Shown piece by piece: positions 1 through 6,123 of a DNA stretch of 6,925 nucleotides (position 1 is the stretch's first letter; each line of letters begins with the position of its first letter). The DNA lies in assembly GCA_002710745.1 (NCBI GenBank), contig PALW01000010.1:13792-20716 (forward strand). Direction: 5' to 3'. The position numbers were made by a program, and so were the translations under genes. The DNA is from Porticoccaceae bacterium. Lineage in GTDB: Bacteria > Pseudomonadota > Gammaproteobacteria > Pseudomonadales > Porticoccaceae. Under the pieces are notes generated by a model, which saw only the letters and a program-made list of their open reading frames with translations, did no database searches and had not been told where the DNA came from.

Positions 1-197
1 CCTGCTCCCTCATGACCAAGTATTGCTGGGAATGCTCCTTCCGGATCATCACCCGATAAAGTGAATGCATCTGTATGACAGACTCCCGTAGCTTTTAATT
101 CAACCAAGACCTCTCCAGCTCTTGGACCATCAAGATCAACTTCGACTATTTCTAGCGGTTTAGCGGCCTCGAAAGCCACAGCTGCCATTGTCTTCAT
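1..197 (-). CDS. frmA: S-(hydroxymethyl)glutathione dehydrogenase / class III alcohol dehydrogenase, N-terminal part (runs off the left edge)
   Basis: The enzyme oxidises S-hydroxymethylglutathione, the spontaneous formaldehyde-glutathione adduct, to S-formylglutathione with NAD+ in the cytoplasm; it is a zinc medium-chain dehydrogenase. About 65 codons are visible, reading MKTMAAVAFEAAKPLEIVEV at the start. They contain the family signature GVCHTDAFTLSGDDPEG followed by GHEGAG. Cys40 and His62 are expected catalytic-zinc ligands and Glu63 is the neighbouring conserved residue. Class III members are about 370 residues, so roughly 80% of the gene lies beyond the window. The ATG at 197 is preceded on the minus strand by a purine-rich AGAGGGGAAG, a good ribosome binding site, and matches the usual MK..AAVAF start. 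It is transcribed away from the MAPEG gene. The downstream partner, often S-formylglutathione hydrolase, cannot be seen. The family assignment is secure; the choice of frmA over the synonym adhC is convention. Confidence 0.9.
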   Translation of the reverse strand, partial: MKTMAAVAFEAAKPLEIVEVDLDGPRAGEVLVELKATGVCHTDAFTLSGDDPEGAFPAILGHEGA

Positions 198-245
198 AAC
201 TTCCCCTCTTCGACTCGATTGTCGCTTATTTATTTTTATTCAAAC

Positions 246-274
246 AGTATCATACTCACCTTTCTAACAATCAA
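246..274 (-). promoter_or_regulatory. Candidate sigma-70 promoter for the formaldehyde dehydrogenase gene
   Basis: On the minus strand TTGATT (269-274) is separated by 17 bases from GATACT (246-251). This gives a predicted start near 239 and a leader of about 40 bases. The matches are 4 of 6 and 4 of 6, so it is only a plausible candidate in an AT-rich divergent intergenic region. Confidence 0.25.
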
Positions 275-296
275 CCAGAAGCAAACCAACCTGTGT

Positions 297-326
297 TTTA
301 GAAATAATAAAAAATGTTACTATAAC
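297..326 (+). promoter_or_regulatory. Candidate sigma-70 promoter for the MAPEG gene
   Basis: TTTAGA (297-302) and TATAAC (321-326) are 18 bases apart on the plus strand, upstream of the MAPEG start at 355. The -10 matches consensus at 5 of 6 positions and the -35 at 4 of 6. The surrounding sequence is very AT-rich, so chance matches are likely. Confidence 0.28.
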
Positions 327-354
327 GAAAAAATAACAAGTAAAAGGGTGAGAA

Positions 355-717
355 ATGATCGAGTTAATTATGGCCTCAATGGTGCTAGCACTGTTCCAAT
401 CTTTGCTACCAACACTAATAAATGCAAAAAATATCAGCTACTTTGTCTCAAACAGAGATAAGGATATAGATCTTCCACCCGTCGTCGCGCGAGTGAAAAA
501 TGCGGCAAGAAATTTATTGGAAAGTCTGCCAATTTTTCTAACATTAGCGACACTGGCAATTATTAACGACATTGATATTGAAAAACAGGCAACAGCCTGG
601 CTTGTTTTCAGGTTAGCATACTTGGTCTGTTATGCAGCTGGAATAGCATACCTAAGAACTCTGATTTGGTTTGGTTCTGTCTTTAGCCTAATTGCTATGG
701 CGATTCAAATCGTTTGA
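355..717 (+). CDS. MAPEG family membrane protein
   Basis: This 120-residue integral membrane protein belongs to the MAPEG family (membrane-associated proteins in eicosanoid and glutathione metabolism). The family includes microsomal glutathione transferases and many bacterial members of unknown substrate. The sequence shows four hydrophobic segments, at about residues 2-22, 56-75, 80-97 and 99-119. The hallmark is the motif RVKNAARNLLESLPIFLTLA at about residues 46-65, corresponding to the family's RA..N..E..P glutathione-binding helix region, with Asn, Glu and Pro all present. Length is typical for bacterial members (120-140). The ATG at 355 follows AAGGGTGAG, a good ribosome binding site. 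It is divergent from the glutathione-dependent formaldehyde dehydrogenase, so two glutathione-linked families share an intergenic region; whether this is functional is unknown. It ends convergently, 14 bases from the DUF1145 gene. Confidence 0.85.
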   Translation: MIELIMASMVLALFQSLLPTLINAKNISYFVSNRDKDIDLPPVVARVKNAARNLLESLPIFLTLATLAIINDIDIEKQATAWLVFRLAYLVCYAAGIAYLRTLIWFGSVFSLIAMAIQIV

Positions 718-731
718 AACAATCAATAGAA

Positions 732-1007
732 TCAGTTTTGTTTAGATTCCTGCTCAGATAGAATAGGTTTCCAGTAAGCCATGCCTAAAAATAACACTGC
801 TAAAAAATTATAAATCTTGCTTCGTCCTGTTTTTGCAAGTCGAGTTCTTACCATTAAGTATTCAACTAGGTGAGCGAGAATAATGATAGTTACCGCTAAG
901 TTTACTATAAAATCCAATGGGGGTTTTAAGCCTGTTATCTGAACCATTAACGCTAGTGCCCAAAGAGACAGAAGAATAATTATGGCTAAAGTGTTTAACT
1001 TTTTAAT
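732..1007 (-). CDS. DUF1145 / YhhL-like small inner-membrane protein, probably with a non-canonical ATT start
   Basis: This small membrane protein of unknown function resembles E. coli YhhL (DUF1145). The supporting motif is the proline-containing LKPPLDFIVNLAVT followed by a hydrophobic helix with a HLVEYL-type motif, a basic loop and a C-terminal helix containing AYWKPIL. From the first ATG (947) the product is 71 residues and lacks the N-terminal helix of the family. The frame stays open upstream to a stop at 1020-1022 and encodes a hydrophobic stretch, TLAIIILLSLWALAL, just before that Met. A ribosome-binding-like AAGGA (1014-1018) sits 6 bases before an ATT codon at 1005-1007 in frame. 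This start gives 91 residues, close to the roughly 89 of YhhL. ATT is a rare but known start (infC). ATA at 1008-1010 is too close to the AAGGA, and CTG at 969-971 has no such site. The shorter 732-947 form is the conservative alternative. The family call is moderate from memory of the motif; the start is inference. Confidence 0.7.
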   Translation of the reverse strand: MKKLNTLAIIILLSLWALALMVQITGLKPPLDFIVNLAVTIIILAHLVEYLMVRTRLAKTGRSKIYNFLAVLFLGMAYWKPILSEQESKQN

Positions 1008-1013
1008 TATGGA

Positions 1014-1018
1014 TCCTT
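1014..1018 (-). promoter_or_regulatory. Ribosome binding site that argues for a rare ATT start of the DUF1145 gene
   Basis: On the minus strand AAAAAGGATCCATA precedes ATT (1005-1007). The AAGGA core is 6 bases from ATT, a normal spacing, whereas no comparable site precedes the ATG at 947. The site lies just after the in-frame stop that bounds the open frame. Confidence 0.4.
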
Positions 1019-1085
1019 TTTAAAATGACCTTTCAAGTTATCTAAAATAGCAAATAATGAAGTTTCAGAGCAAGCTCTTAGTCGA

Positions 1086-1115
1086 TTGACAGCCATTAGC
1101 TAAATGGATTACGCT
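1086..1115 (+). promoter_or_regulatory. Candidate sigma-70 promoter for the first crotonase gene
   Basis: A perfect -35 TTGACA (1086-1091) is followed after 18 bases by TACGCT (1110-1115). The latter keeps the most conserved -10 positions (T1, A2, T6) but matches only 3 of 6. The predicted start is near 1122, giving a leader of about 25 bases to the ATG at 1148. A strong -35 with a weak -10 is compatible with a regulated promoter; see the palindrome in its spacer. Confidence 0.4.
1093..1107. repeat. Inverted repeat inside the promoter spacer (possible operator)
   Basis: CCATTAGCTAAATGG has perfect 5-base arms CCATT and AATGG around AGCTA, and its centre contains the 8-base palindrome TTAGCTAA. 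It lies between the -35 and -10 of the candidate promoter, a common location for a repressor or activator site. No regulator gene is adjacent in the window, so the operator role is inferred from position and symmetry only. Confidence 0.3.
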
Positions 1116-1147
1116 CAGCTCAAATATGCGCAAAACATAGGTGTTAT

Positions 1148-1834
1148 ATGAATAAAACAGTATCACTGACGATTGATAAATTAGCTGAAATCACTATGGA
1201 TGATGGCAAAGCAAATGTTCTATCCCACTCGATGTTTGAGCAATTGGAGGAAGCTTTTGATATTGCTGAGAGCGAGAAAAAAATTGTTTTATTGAGGGGC
1301 AGAGAAGGTTTATTTTCAGGCGGATTTGATCTAAAAGAGATGTCTAAAGGTCCAAAAGAGGCTATCGCATTAACTACCCGAGGATCTCAATTCGCTCGAC
1401 GTTTGCTCGCTTTTCCAACACCTGTCATAGGATTCTCAACAGGTCATTGTATTGCAATGGGTGCATTTCTAATGCTTGCTTGTGATTACAGGATTGGCTT
1501 AGACGGTGAATTTAAAATTGGTCTGAATGAAACACTCATTGGCATGACTATGCATGAATTCGGCATCGAGTTAGCAAGGTATAGAATCCCACTAGACTAC
1601 TTCAATCGAAGCGTTATTAATGCTGAGTTATATTCACCAAACGGAGCTATAAAAGCAGGGTTTTATGATTCCATAGTAAAACCTGAAAGTATTGAATCAA
1701 GCATTCCTTCTGTTACTCAACATTTTCAGAGTCTTAACATGAATGCGTTCGCCGGGACCAAAGGAAAGTCCAGAAAGGATTTACTCAAGCTCCTGGATGA
1801 CTGTATAGATAATGACAAAAAAATGGTCGTCTAG
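1148..1834 (+). CDS. Crotonase-fold enoyl-CoA hydratase/isomerase family protein
   Basis: This 228-residue member of the crotonase superfamily acts on acyl-CoA thioesters in the cytoplasm; the exact reaction is not determined. The first oxyanion-hole segment is FSGGFDLKEM at residues 56-65, with Phe60 at the backbone-NH position. The second is GHCIAMGAFLMLACD at 99-113, with Gly105. The position of rat crotonase Glu144 is Phe107, whereas the Glu164 equivalent is present as Glu128 in IGLNE. Having only the second glutamate is the pattern of delta3-delta2-enoyl-CoA isomerases, not of true hydratases, so isomerase or another single-acid chemistry is more likely than hydration. Length is slightly short for the family (about 250-260), with a reduced C-terminal helical region. 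The ATG at 1148 follows TAGGTG at a suitable distance. The gene stands alone on the plus strand and ends 10 bases from the convergent transporter gene. Confidence 0.85.
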   Translation: MNKTVSLTIDKLAEITMDDGKANVLSHSMFEQLEEAFDIAESEKKIVLLRGREGLFSGGFDLKEMSKGPKEAIALTTRGSQFARRLLAFPTPVIGFSTGHCIAMGAFLMLACDYRIGLDGEFKIGLNETLIGMTMHEFGIELARYRIPLDYFNRSVINAELYSPNGAIKAGFYDSIVKPESIESSIPSVTQHFQSLNMNAFAGTKGKSRKDLLKLLDDCIDNDKKMVV

Positions 1835-1844
1835 CCCCAGTGAC

Positions 1845-2585
1845 TTAGCTTAAATTTTCAGAAGATAGTAAGTTTTTGGGATTTACATCCCTCAACATGT
1901 AAATAAAAAATGTATCCAAAATCGCTATGGCAAACTTAAATATATATTTAGATAGAGCTATTGCTGCTGCTGTTGAAAAGTCGAGTTGTCCTGCAAGCAC
2001 CCAGACAAAAGTATAAATAAAAGTATCTAAAGCTTGAGACAACAGAGTGGATAAATTATTTCTCAACCAAAGCATTCTTGTGCCGGTGATAGATTTAATT
2101 TTGTGGAATACCCAAACATCGAAGAGCTGACTAATCAAATAGGCTGTAATAGATCCAATCACGAATATAGGAGAATAGACCGCTAGAGTTGAAATTGCAT
2201 TATGAACCTCATCAGCTGACTCGGCGACCTCTGAGGGAAGGAAGAAAGTACTCAGCACTAAGGTTAGCATAACCGCAATGTTTGCGAGCGCGCCCAAAAT
2301 TACTGCTCTATTTGCCTCTCTTCGCCCATATTTTTCGCTCAATAGATCAGTAGCGAAATAGATGCCAGAGTACATAATAGCTCCCATACTCACTGTAAAA
2401 GTACGGTCAAAAATCACAACGTCGCTGACCTTACCTCCCTGGAGGTTGCTTAATACAATCCCTAGAACAATAGCTAAATAAAGACCTTCTTTCCCAAAAA
2501 AATAGAATAGAAGGGATGCTAGCAAAAGATCATAAAAAACGGTGATGACCCAGAGTACCTCAGGATTATTAATAAGAAATTCCAT
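1845..2585 (-). CDS. yhhQ: Queuosine precursor transporter, YhhQ/VUT family
   Basis: This 246-residue inner-membrane protein of the YhhQ (formerly DUF165, VUT) family imports queuosine precursors such as preQ0/preQ1 for the tRNA wobble-base modification. Family marks in order are DLLSEKYGRREANRAV (80-95), SQLFDVWVFHKIK (152-164) and LWLRNNLSTLLSQALDT (172-188), the last two being very characteristic. About six hydrophobic helices are visible: near 10-30, 34-48, 66-80, 93-115, 134-152 and 182-230, the last region probably containing two. Length is normal. The ATG at 2585 has no clear Shine-Dalgarno and sits 16 bases after the stop of the upstream zinc peptidase gene, so translational coupling in a two-gene operon is likely. 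Family assignment is strong; the substrate is known from studied relatives, and no queuosine biosynthesis gene is in the window. Confidence 0.88.
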   Translation of the reverse strand: MEFLINNPEVLWVITVFYDLLLASLLFYFFGKEGLYLAIVLGIVLSNLQGGKVSDVVIFDRTFTVSMGAIMYSGIYFATDLLSEKYGRREANRAVILGALANIAVMLTLVLSTFFLPSEVAESADEVHNAISTLAVYSPIFVIGSITAYLISQLFDVWVFHKIKSITGTRMLWLRNNLSTLLSQALDTFIYTFVWVLAGQLDFSTAAAIALSKYIFKFAIAILDTFFIYMLRDVNPKNLLSSENLS

Positions 2586-2601
2586 GATATTAGTCAGCTG
2601 A

Positions 2602-3276
2602 TTAAACTGCCCTTGTTAGCAATAGCCAAAGATATCGAAATGAGAATACATTCGCAAATACTCCCGCAACATAAGTAAAGGCTGCGGCTTTTAAAACTGA
2701 TCTGCACGCATCATGATAAATAGTAGGAATTTTCTCTTCGAGAATAGGCATCGCTCTATTGAAGCTTGCATCAACCTCGACTTCTAAAGTCACGAGGTGC
2801 GTAAACAGTCCAATTAATGTTGAAATTAAAATAATGATCACGCAAATTTTAAGGAAAGAATAGGCGCCCGTTGCCAATATCGCTGGCACTGCAAACAGCA
2901 TGACTGTGTTTGATAAACGAGATAACCACGACGTTTTTTTTATAATATCTGTTCTTTGTTTGAGAGGTTTATAATCGTTATGATCCTGAATAGCATGGCC
3001 TATTTCATGGCATATAATTGAAATCGCAGTTAGGCTTTTTCTATCAAACCGATCAGATAAGAGCCTTACCGTTTTGTTTTCAGGGTCATAGTGATCAAAT
3101 GTTTTAGTCTCTTCGAATGAAACATTGGAAATATCTAGCTCTTTAAGAATTGTGTTTCCTAACTCCCGGGGACTAAAAGGCATTTCTTCCAACACCCTAT
3201 CATTTTTCTTAAAGGTATACTTCAACCACAAAGATGGAGCAACAAAAACTAAAATAAAAAAAATGGTGTATATCAA
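2602..3276 (-). CDS. YugP-type membrane zinc metallopeptidase (TTG start)
   Basis: This 224-residue protein matches the neutral zinc metallopeptidase family typified by Bacillus YugP (Zn_peptidase_2). The zinc motif HEIGH is at residues 90-94, in the context ICHEIGHAIQDHNDYKPLKQR; His90 and His94 are expected ligands and Glu91 the catalytic base. The later LEVEVDASFNRA (164-175) matches the family's VEFDAS-like segment, with Glu167 a likely third ligand. Membrane helices are at about 2-20, 118-138, 142-162 and 196-220. Length is typical (about 225). The start is TTG at 3274-3276, preceded by GGAG eight bases upstream; no in-frame ATG gives the N-terminal helix. It is first in an apparent operon with the YhhQ-type transporter. 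Its substrate is unknown. Confidence 0.87.
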   Translation of the reverse strand: MIYTIFFILVFVAPSLWLKYTFKKNDRVLEEMPFSPRELGNTILKELDISNVSFEETKTFDHYDPENKTVRLLSDRFDRKSLTAISIICHEIGHAIQDHNDYKPLKQRTDIIKKTSWLSRLSNTVMLFAVPAILATGAYSFLKICVIIILISTLIGLFTHLVTLEVEVDASFNRAMPILEEKIPTIYHDACRSVLKAAAFTYVAGVFANVFSFRYLWLLLTRAV

Positions 3277-3426
3277 AATGTATTCTCCATACTCAGGTAG
3301 TAATACGTAAAAAACGGGAGTTGGTCTCAGACACTTGCAATAACTGCACTCATAATGTTAATTTTTACGCTTTATAAGTATATAACAATAAAAATTAGTT
3401 CATAAAATCACAGAGGGTATTCAAAC

Positions 3427-3750
3427 ATGATTTTTTTAAAAAAATTCTTATTGTGGGTCCACGATAGTTGGAGCGTAGTAATGGACGCTAAAATAAATCC
3501 TTTAAAATACTTGCCAGATAGAAGTCTTCAAGCGTATTTTATGATTGTCTTGTTTGTCATGTGGAGTGCATTTTTCGCTCTAATAGCAGCTTACTGGGGT
3601 GGGATTTTAGGTGGCTACAGTATTTGGAAAAGTGTAGTGCTGCACTTATCTCTAATCATACCCGTAATAGTAACCAACGCAGTCTTCCGCGGTGCTGAAG
3701 AATATGGACATGATTGGCTAGTCAAATGGAGAGCCGATCTAAAAAAATGA
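3427..3750 (+). CDS. Small hypothetical two-helix membrane protein
   Basis: I do not recognise this 107-residue protein. It shows a short amphipathic, aromatic N-terminus (LLWVHDSW), a basic segment with KYLPDR, and two hydrophobic helices at about residues 36-58 and 67-85. The C-terminus is charged and carries FRGAEEYGHDWLVKWRADLKK at 87-107. The N-terminus is probably cytoplasmic, and the lysine/arginine-rich C-terminus would also be cytoplasmic. The ATG at 3427 follows AGAGGG with a spacing of about 9 bases, a convincing ribosome binding site. It is on the same strand as the second crotonase gene, 42 bases upstream of that gene's ATG, so they may be co-transcribed. It is divergent from the zinc peptidase across about 150 AT-rich bases. 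Confidence 0.72.
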   Translation: MIFLKKFLLWVHDSWSVVMDAKINPLKYLPDRSLQAYFMIVLFVMWSAFFALIAAYWGGILGGYSIWKSVVLHLSLIIPVIVTNAVFRGAEEYGHDWLVKWRADLKK

Positions 3751-3792
3751 AATGTGACTTGAGCATTTCCAATACAAGAGTTGACTAAGAAA

Positions 3793-4491
3793 ATGATTAA
3801 ACTAGAGAAAGATGAAGATATATTCAAACTCATTTTGGATAATGGTGAAAACCGCTGGAATACACAGCTAGTCAGAGATATTGATGCTGTCCTAGATGAA
3901 GTTGAAAAATCACAGGGACCAGCTGCTCTGGTAACTTCTTCATCGGATAATAAGTTTTTTTCAAATGGACTTGATTTAGATTGGATCTCGTCTGCCCCCT
4001 CTGATGAAAGGGCAGCTTTCACGAAGGAATTTATGGCGCTCATGGGAAGAATCATTACCTTCTCAGTGCCATCAATTTGTGTTGTCAATGGACATGCGTT
4101 TGGAGCAGGATTTATGATGGCTTTGGCACATGATATACGTTACATGAGAAGTGATCGCGGCTATTTATGTGCAAATGAAATAGAGATTGGAATGATAATT
4201 CCAGATCCAGAAATAGCACTTTTTAAGCATAAACTCCCCGCAAATGTCTTTTTCGAAACCGTCCAGCTCGCAACAAGATGGACAGGATCGACGGCAAAAG
4301 CCGCAGGGATAGTCTCCGAGGCATTAGAAATTGATGTACTAAAAGACCAAGCTTTTGAAAAAGCCAAGTCAATGGCCCGGCTTGGTTCTAATCGAAAAGT
4401 TTATGGTGGCATGAAAGAGAGATTGTTCGGAAAATCAGCCCCAAATAATAGTCTTGATGGTGCCGCTCACCTTTTAAAAGAGCACGAATAA
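3793..4491 (+). CDS. Enoyl-CoA delta-isomerase-like crotonase family protein
   Basis: This 232-residue crotonase-superfamily protein probably shifts double bonds in unsaturated acyl-CoAs (delta3 to delta2) during beta-oxidation. The first oxyanion-hole segment FFSNGLDLDW (55-64) and the segment HDIRYMRSDRGYLCANEIEIG (113-133) closely recall plant and animal ECI-type isomerases. The second oxyanion glycine is in GHAFGAGFMMALAHD (100-114). The crotonase Glu144 position is Met108 and the Glu164 equivalent is Glu129, the single catalytic acid expected of isomerases. The ATG at 3793 is chosen. An in-frame TTG at 3781 would add four residues, but the only purine-rich run (AAGAG) directly abuts that TTG, leaving no spacing. 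The ATG itself has only a weak, distant site. It follows the small membrane protein gene and is probably in one transcript with it. The reaction is inferred from residues. Confidence 0.85.
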   Translation: MIKLEKDEDIFKLILDNGENRWNTQLVRDIDAVLDEVEKSQGPAALVTSSSDNKFFSNGLDLDWISSAPSDERAAFTKEFMALMGRIITFSVPSICVVNGHAFGAGFMMALAHDIRYMRSDRGYLCANEIEIGMIIPDPEIALFKHKLPANVFFETVQLATRWTGSTAKAAGIVSEALEIDVLKDQAFEKAKSMARLGSNRKVYGGMKERLFGKSAPNNSLDGAAHLLKEHE

Positions 4492-4519
4492 AAGAAAACT
4501 CTAGAAACTTCAATACCAA

Positions 4520-4549
4520 GATAAGAATCATTAATATGTTGTTCTTATC
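4520..4549. terminator. AT-rich hairpin between convergent genes, possible weak terminator
   Basis: GATAAGAA (4520-4527) and TTCTTATC (4542-4549) form a perfect 8-base stem with a 14-base loop, in the 131-base gap between the second crotonase and the convergent dehalogenase-like gene. Neither side has a proper U-tract and the stem is AT-rich, so termination is uncertain. Nothing else is evident in this gap. Confidence 0.3.
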
Positions 4550-4622
4550 GAGATTAAGAAATAGCTGTCGATTAATTGATCTTCCGAAACAGTGCTTAGT
4601 AATAACTTTATCAAATGTCTGG

Positions 4623-5579
4623 CTATTTTTTATTAAGAATACAATTTACGATTTCTTCAGCATGCGTGTTTTGAAGAAAATGATTAGCAGCAGGAATTGG
4701 TGTAAATGATCCATTCATCCGTTTAGCCCATTGTCGCCCCCAGCTTTCAGTAAATATTACATCCTCAACACCCCAAATAAAGTCCACTTTTTTATTCCAA
4801 TGCAAAAGAATTTGATAGTGCATCTCTTGAGCCGCAGCATTACCATTATGATAGCTATTAATCGGAATAGATAAAGGGAATCTCCGATAGCCATTGTAGG
4901 CATTATCAGGCAGTCCTTTCAGGGGCGCGTGGTAACCATCATACATTTGCTGTGCTTCATTGGATAAATCTAGTTTCTTTCCAAGAGCAATGCTTTCATA
5001 GAGCTGTTTTCTGGTAATAAGGCCTCCATCCATTAGAGGTATTAAAGCAAGATCAGGTTTTTAATGACAGTAAAAACCGCCCTCTTTCCAGCCCTGCACC
5101 CAACTACTTACATTATCACAATACTCATATCCATCATGATGTAACCAGGTGTTCATAATTACTAGTCTTTCAAATCGCTCAGGCATCATTGCTGCTTGAG
5201 CCAACCCTGTAGGACCTCCCCAATCTTGACAAACTAAAGTAATATTATTTAAGTCTAAAGTCATAATTAGTGACGTTAATACCTCAGTATGTCGCGCAAT
5301 CGTATACCAGTTAATGTCGGTTGGTTTATCTGATTTACCAAATCCTAGGTGATCAGGTGCAATACATCTGTATCCCGCTTCGGTTAAGGGACTAATAAAG
5401 TCTCGATATAAATAGCTCCACGTTGGCATACCATGCACTAAAAGCATTACAGGGCCGTCCCGAGGACCCTCATCGAGATAATGCATTCTCATGTCTTGCC
5501 ATGTGTGAAAATAAGGAGAGAATCTAAAATCACTTAAATCATAGAAATTTTCTTCGGGAGTTCTTATAAAGTCAGTCAT
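4623..5579 (-). pseudogene. Haloalkane-dehalogenase-like alpha/beta hydrolase interrupted by an in-frame TAA
   Basis: Across one continuous frame of 319 codons this is a DhlA-like (HLD-I type) alpha/beta hydrolase, a family that hydrolyses carbon-halogen or related bonds through an Asp nucleophile. The oxyanion motif HGMPTWSYL begins at residue 49. The nucleophile elbow is CQDWGG, with Asp119 and the possible halide-binding Trp120. Cap-domain tryptophans follow at 160 and 164. Codon 173 (5061-5063) is TAA. The same frame then continues KPDLALIPL with no break. It later carries RRFPLSIP (aligning with RKFPKMVA of DhlA), an acid at about Asp273 in WGVEDVIF, and the catalytic His at about 300 in AANHFLQNTH. 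DhlA is 310 residues, so a one-base nonsense change in an otherwise intact gene is the simplest reading. No good ribosome binding site precedes the later ATG at 5033, so independent translation of the second half is unlikely. The ATG at 5579 is 28 bases after the VOC gene, suggesting an operon. A sequencing or assembly error is possible. The substrate is unknown; many relatives are not proven dehalogenases. Confidence 0.85.
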
Positions 5580-5607
5580 AAAGATTTACCAGATGATTAC
5601 TAATTAT

Positions 5608-5994
5608 TTAGTTCGTATGCATTGCACAAATCTTATTTCCCGAAGGATCTAGTAAGTATGCCAAATAAAAACTAAATTGCCCTTGGGTTCGCAAACCAGG
5701 AGGGTTCTCGATAGAGGTACCTCCATTATCAAGCCCAGTTCTGTGCCATGCATCCACGATCTCAGTTGAATCAGCATGAAAACCTAATGTCGATCCATTT
5801 CCATGAGTGGCCTTCTCGCCATTAAGTGGTTCTGTGATTATAAATATATTCTTTTTATGAAAATACATGTACCTGGTAATTCCCTTTAACTTATTTGGAA
5901 TACCATTTTTACCTCCGAGTTCCTGCATGATTGAATCGTAAAATACCCTCGATTCTTCGATATCATTTGCTCCTAACATTACATGACTAAACAT
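5608..5994 (-). CDS. VOC (glyoxalase/bleomycin-resistance fold) family protein
   Basis: This 128-residue cytoplasmic protein has two beta-alpha-beta-beta-beta modules of the vicinal oxygen chelate superfamily, which holds glyoxalases, extradiol dioxygenases and resistance proteins. The first module starts MFSHVMLGANDIEESRVFYD with a metal-ligand-type His4; Glu55 lies in IITEPLNG. The second starts LGFHADS with His73 and ends DPSGNKICAMH, where Cys123 stands at the position often held by the fourth ligand (glutamate). Three of the four expected ligands are thus visible. Length is normal for single-domain members. The ATG at 5994 follows GGAGG with 7-base spacing, the strongest ribosome binding site in the window, and a plausible promoter lies just upstream. 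It is the first gene of an apparent two-gene unit with the interrupted dehalogenase-like hydrolase. The substrate cannot be told from sequence. Confidence 0.87.
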   Translation of the reverse strand: MFSHVMLGANDIEESRVFYDSIMQELGGKNGIPNKLKGITRYMYFHKKNIFIITEPLNGEKATHGNGSTLGFHADSTEIVDAWHRTGLDNGGTSIENPPGLRTQGQFSFYLAYLLDPSGNKICAMHTN

Positions 5995-6024
5995 TTTTTT
6001 ACCTCCAAATTAGCTTTAGCAAGT

Positions 6025-6054
6025 ATTTTATGTTTTCTTCCCAGTTATCATCAA
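6025..6054 (-). promoter_or_regulatory. Candidate sigma-70 promoter for the VOC and hydrolase genes
   Basis: On the minus strand TTGATG (6049-6054) and TAAAAT (6025-6030) are 18 bases apart. They match consensus at 4 of 6 and 5 of 6 positions. The predicted start near 6018 gives a leader of about 24 bases holding the GGAGG ribosome binding site of the VOC gene. Confidence 0.42.
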
Positions 6055-6123
6055 AGAAATGACAGCTTGGAGTAAACATCTATTCGATCCCAACAAAATC
6101 TCTTAAGGGAAGAAAAAGGGTGT

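Noticed and set aside
219..461. 80-codon open frame on the plus strand overlapping the MAPEG start
   Set aside because: It overlaps the MAPEG gene in another frame and covers the AT-rich intergenic region; its composition is not protein-like.
3125..3310. Plus-strand 61-codon frame within the zinc peptidase gene
   Set aside because: It is antisense to the 5' end of a recognised gene and has no motif or ribosome binding site.
3749..3769. GAAATG / CATTTC 6-base hairpin at the stop codon of the small membrane protein
   Set aside because: The stem is short and AT-rich with a 9-base loop and no U-tract; it is likely chance.
3615..4088. 157-codon open frame on the minus strand opposite the small membrane protein and second crotonase
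   Set aside because: It is antisense to two well-supported genes, is serine/phenylalanine-rich without a family motif, and has no convincing ribosome binding site.
4161..4367. Minus-strand 68-codon frame inside the second crotonase
   Set aside because: It is a shadow of conserved coding sequence on the opposite strand.
4623..5033. Second half of the dehalogenase-like gene as an independent 136-residue gene
   Set aside because: It is in frame with the first half, lacks the hydrolase core and nucleophile, and has no ribosome binding site before the ATG at 5033.
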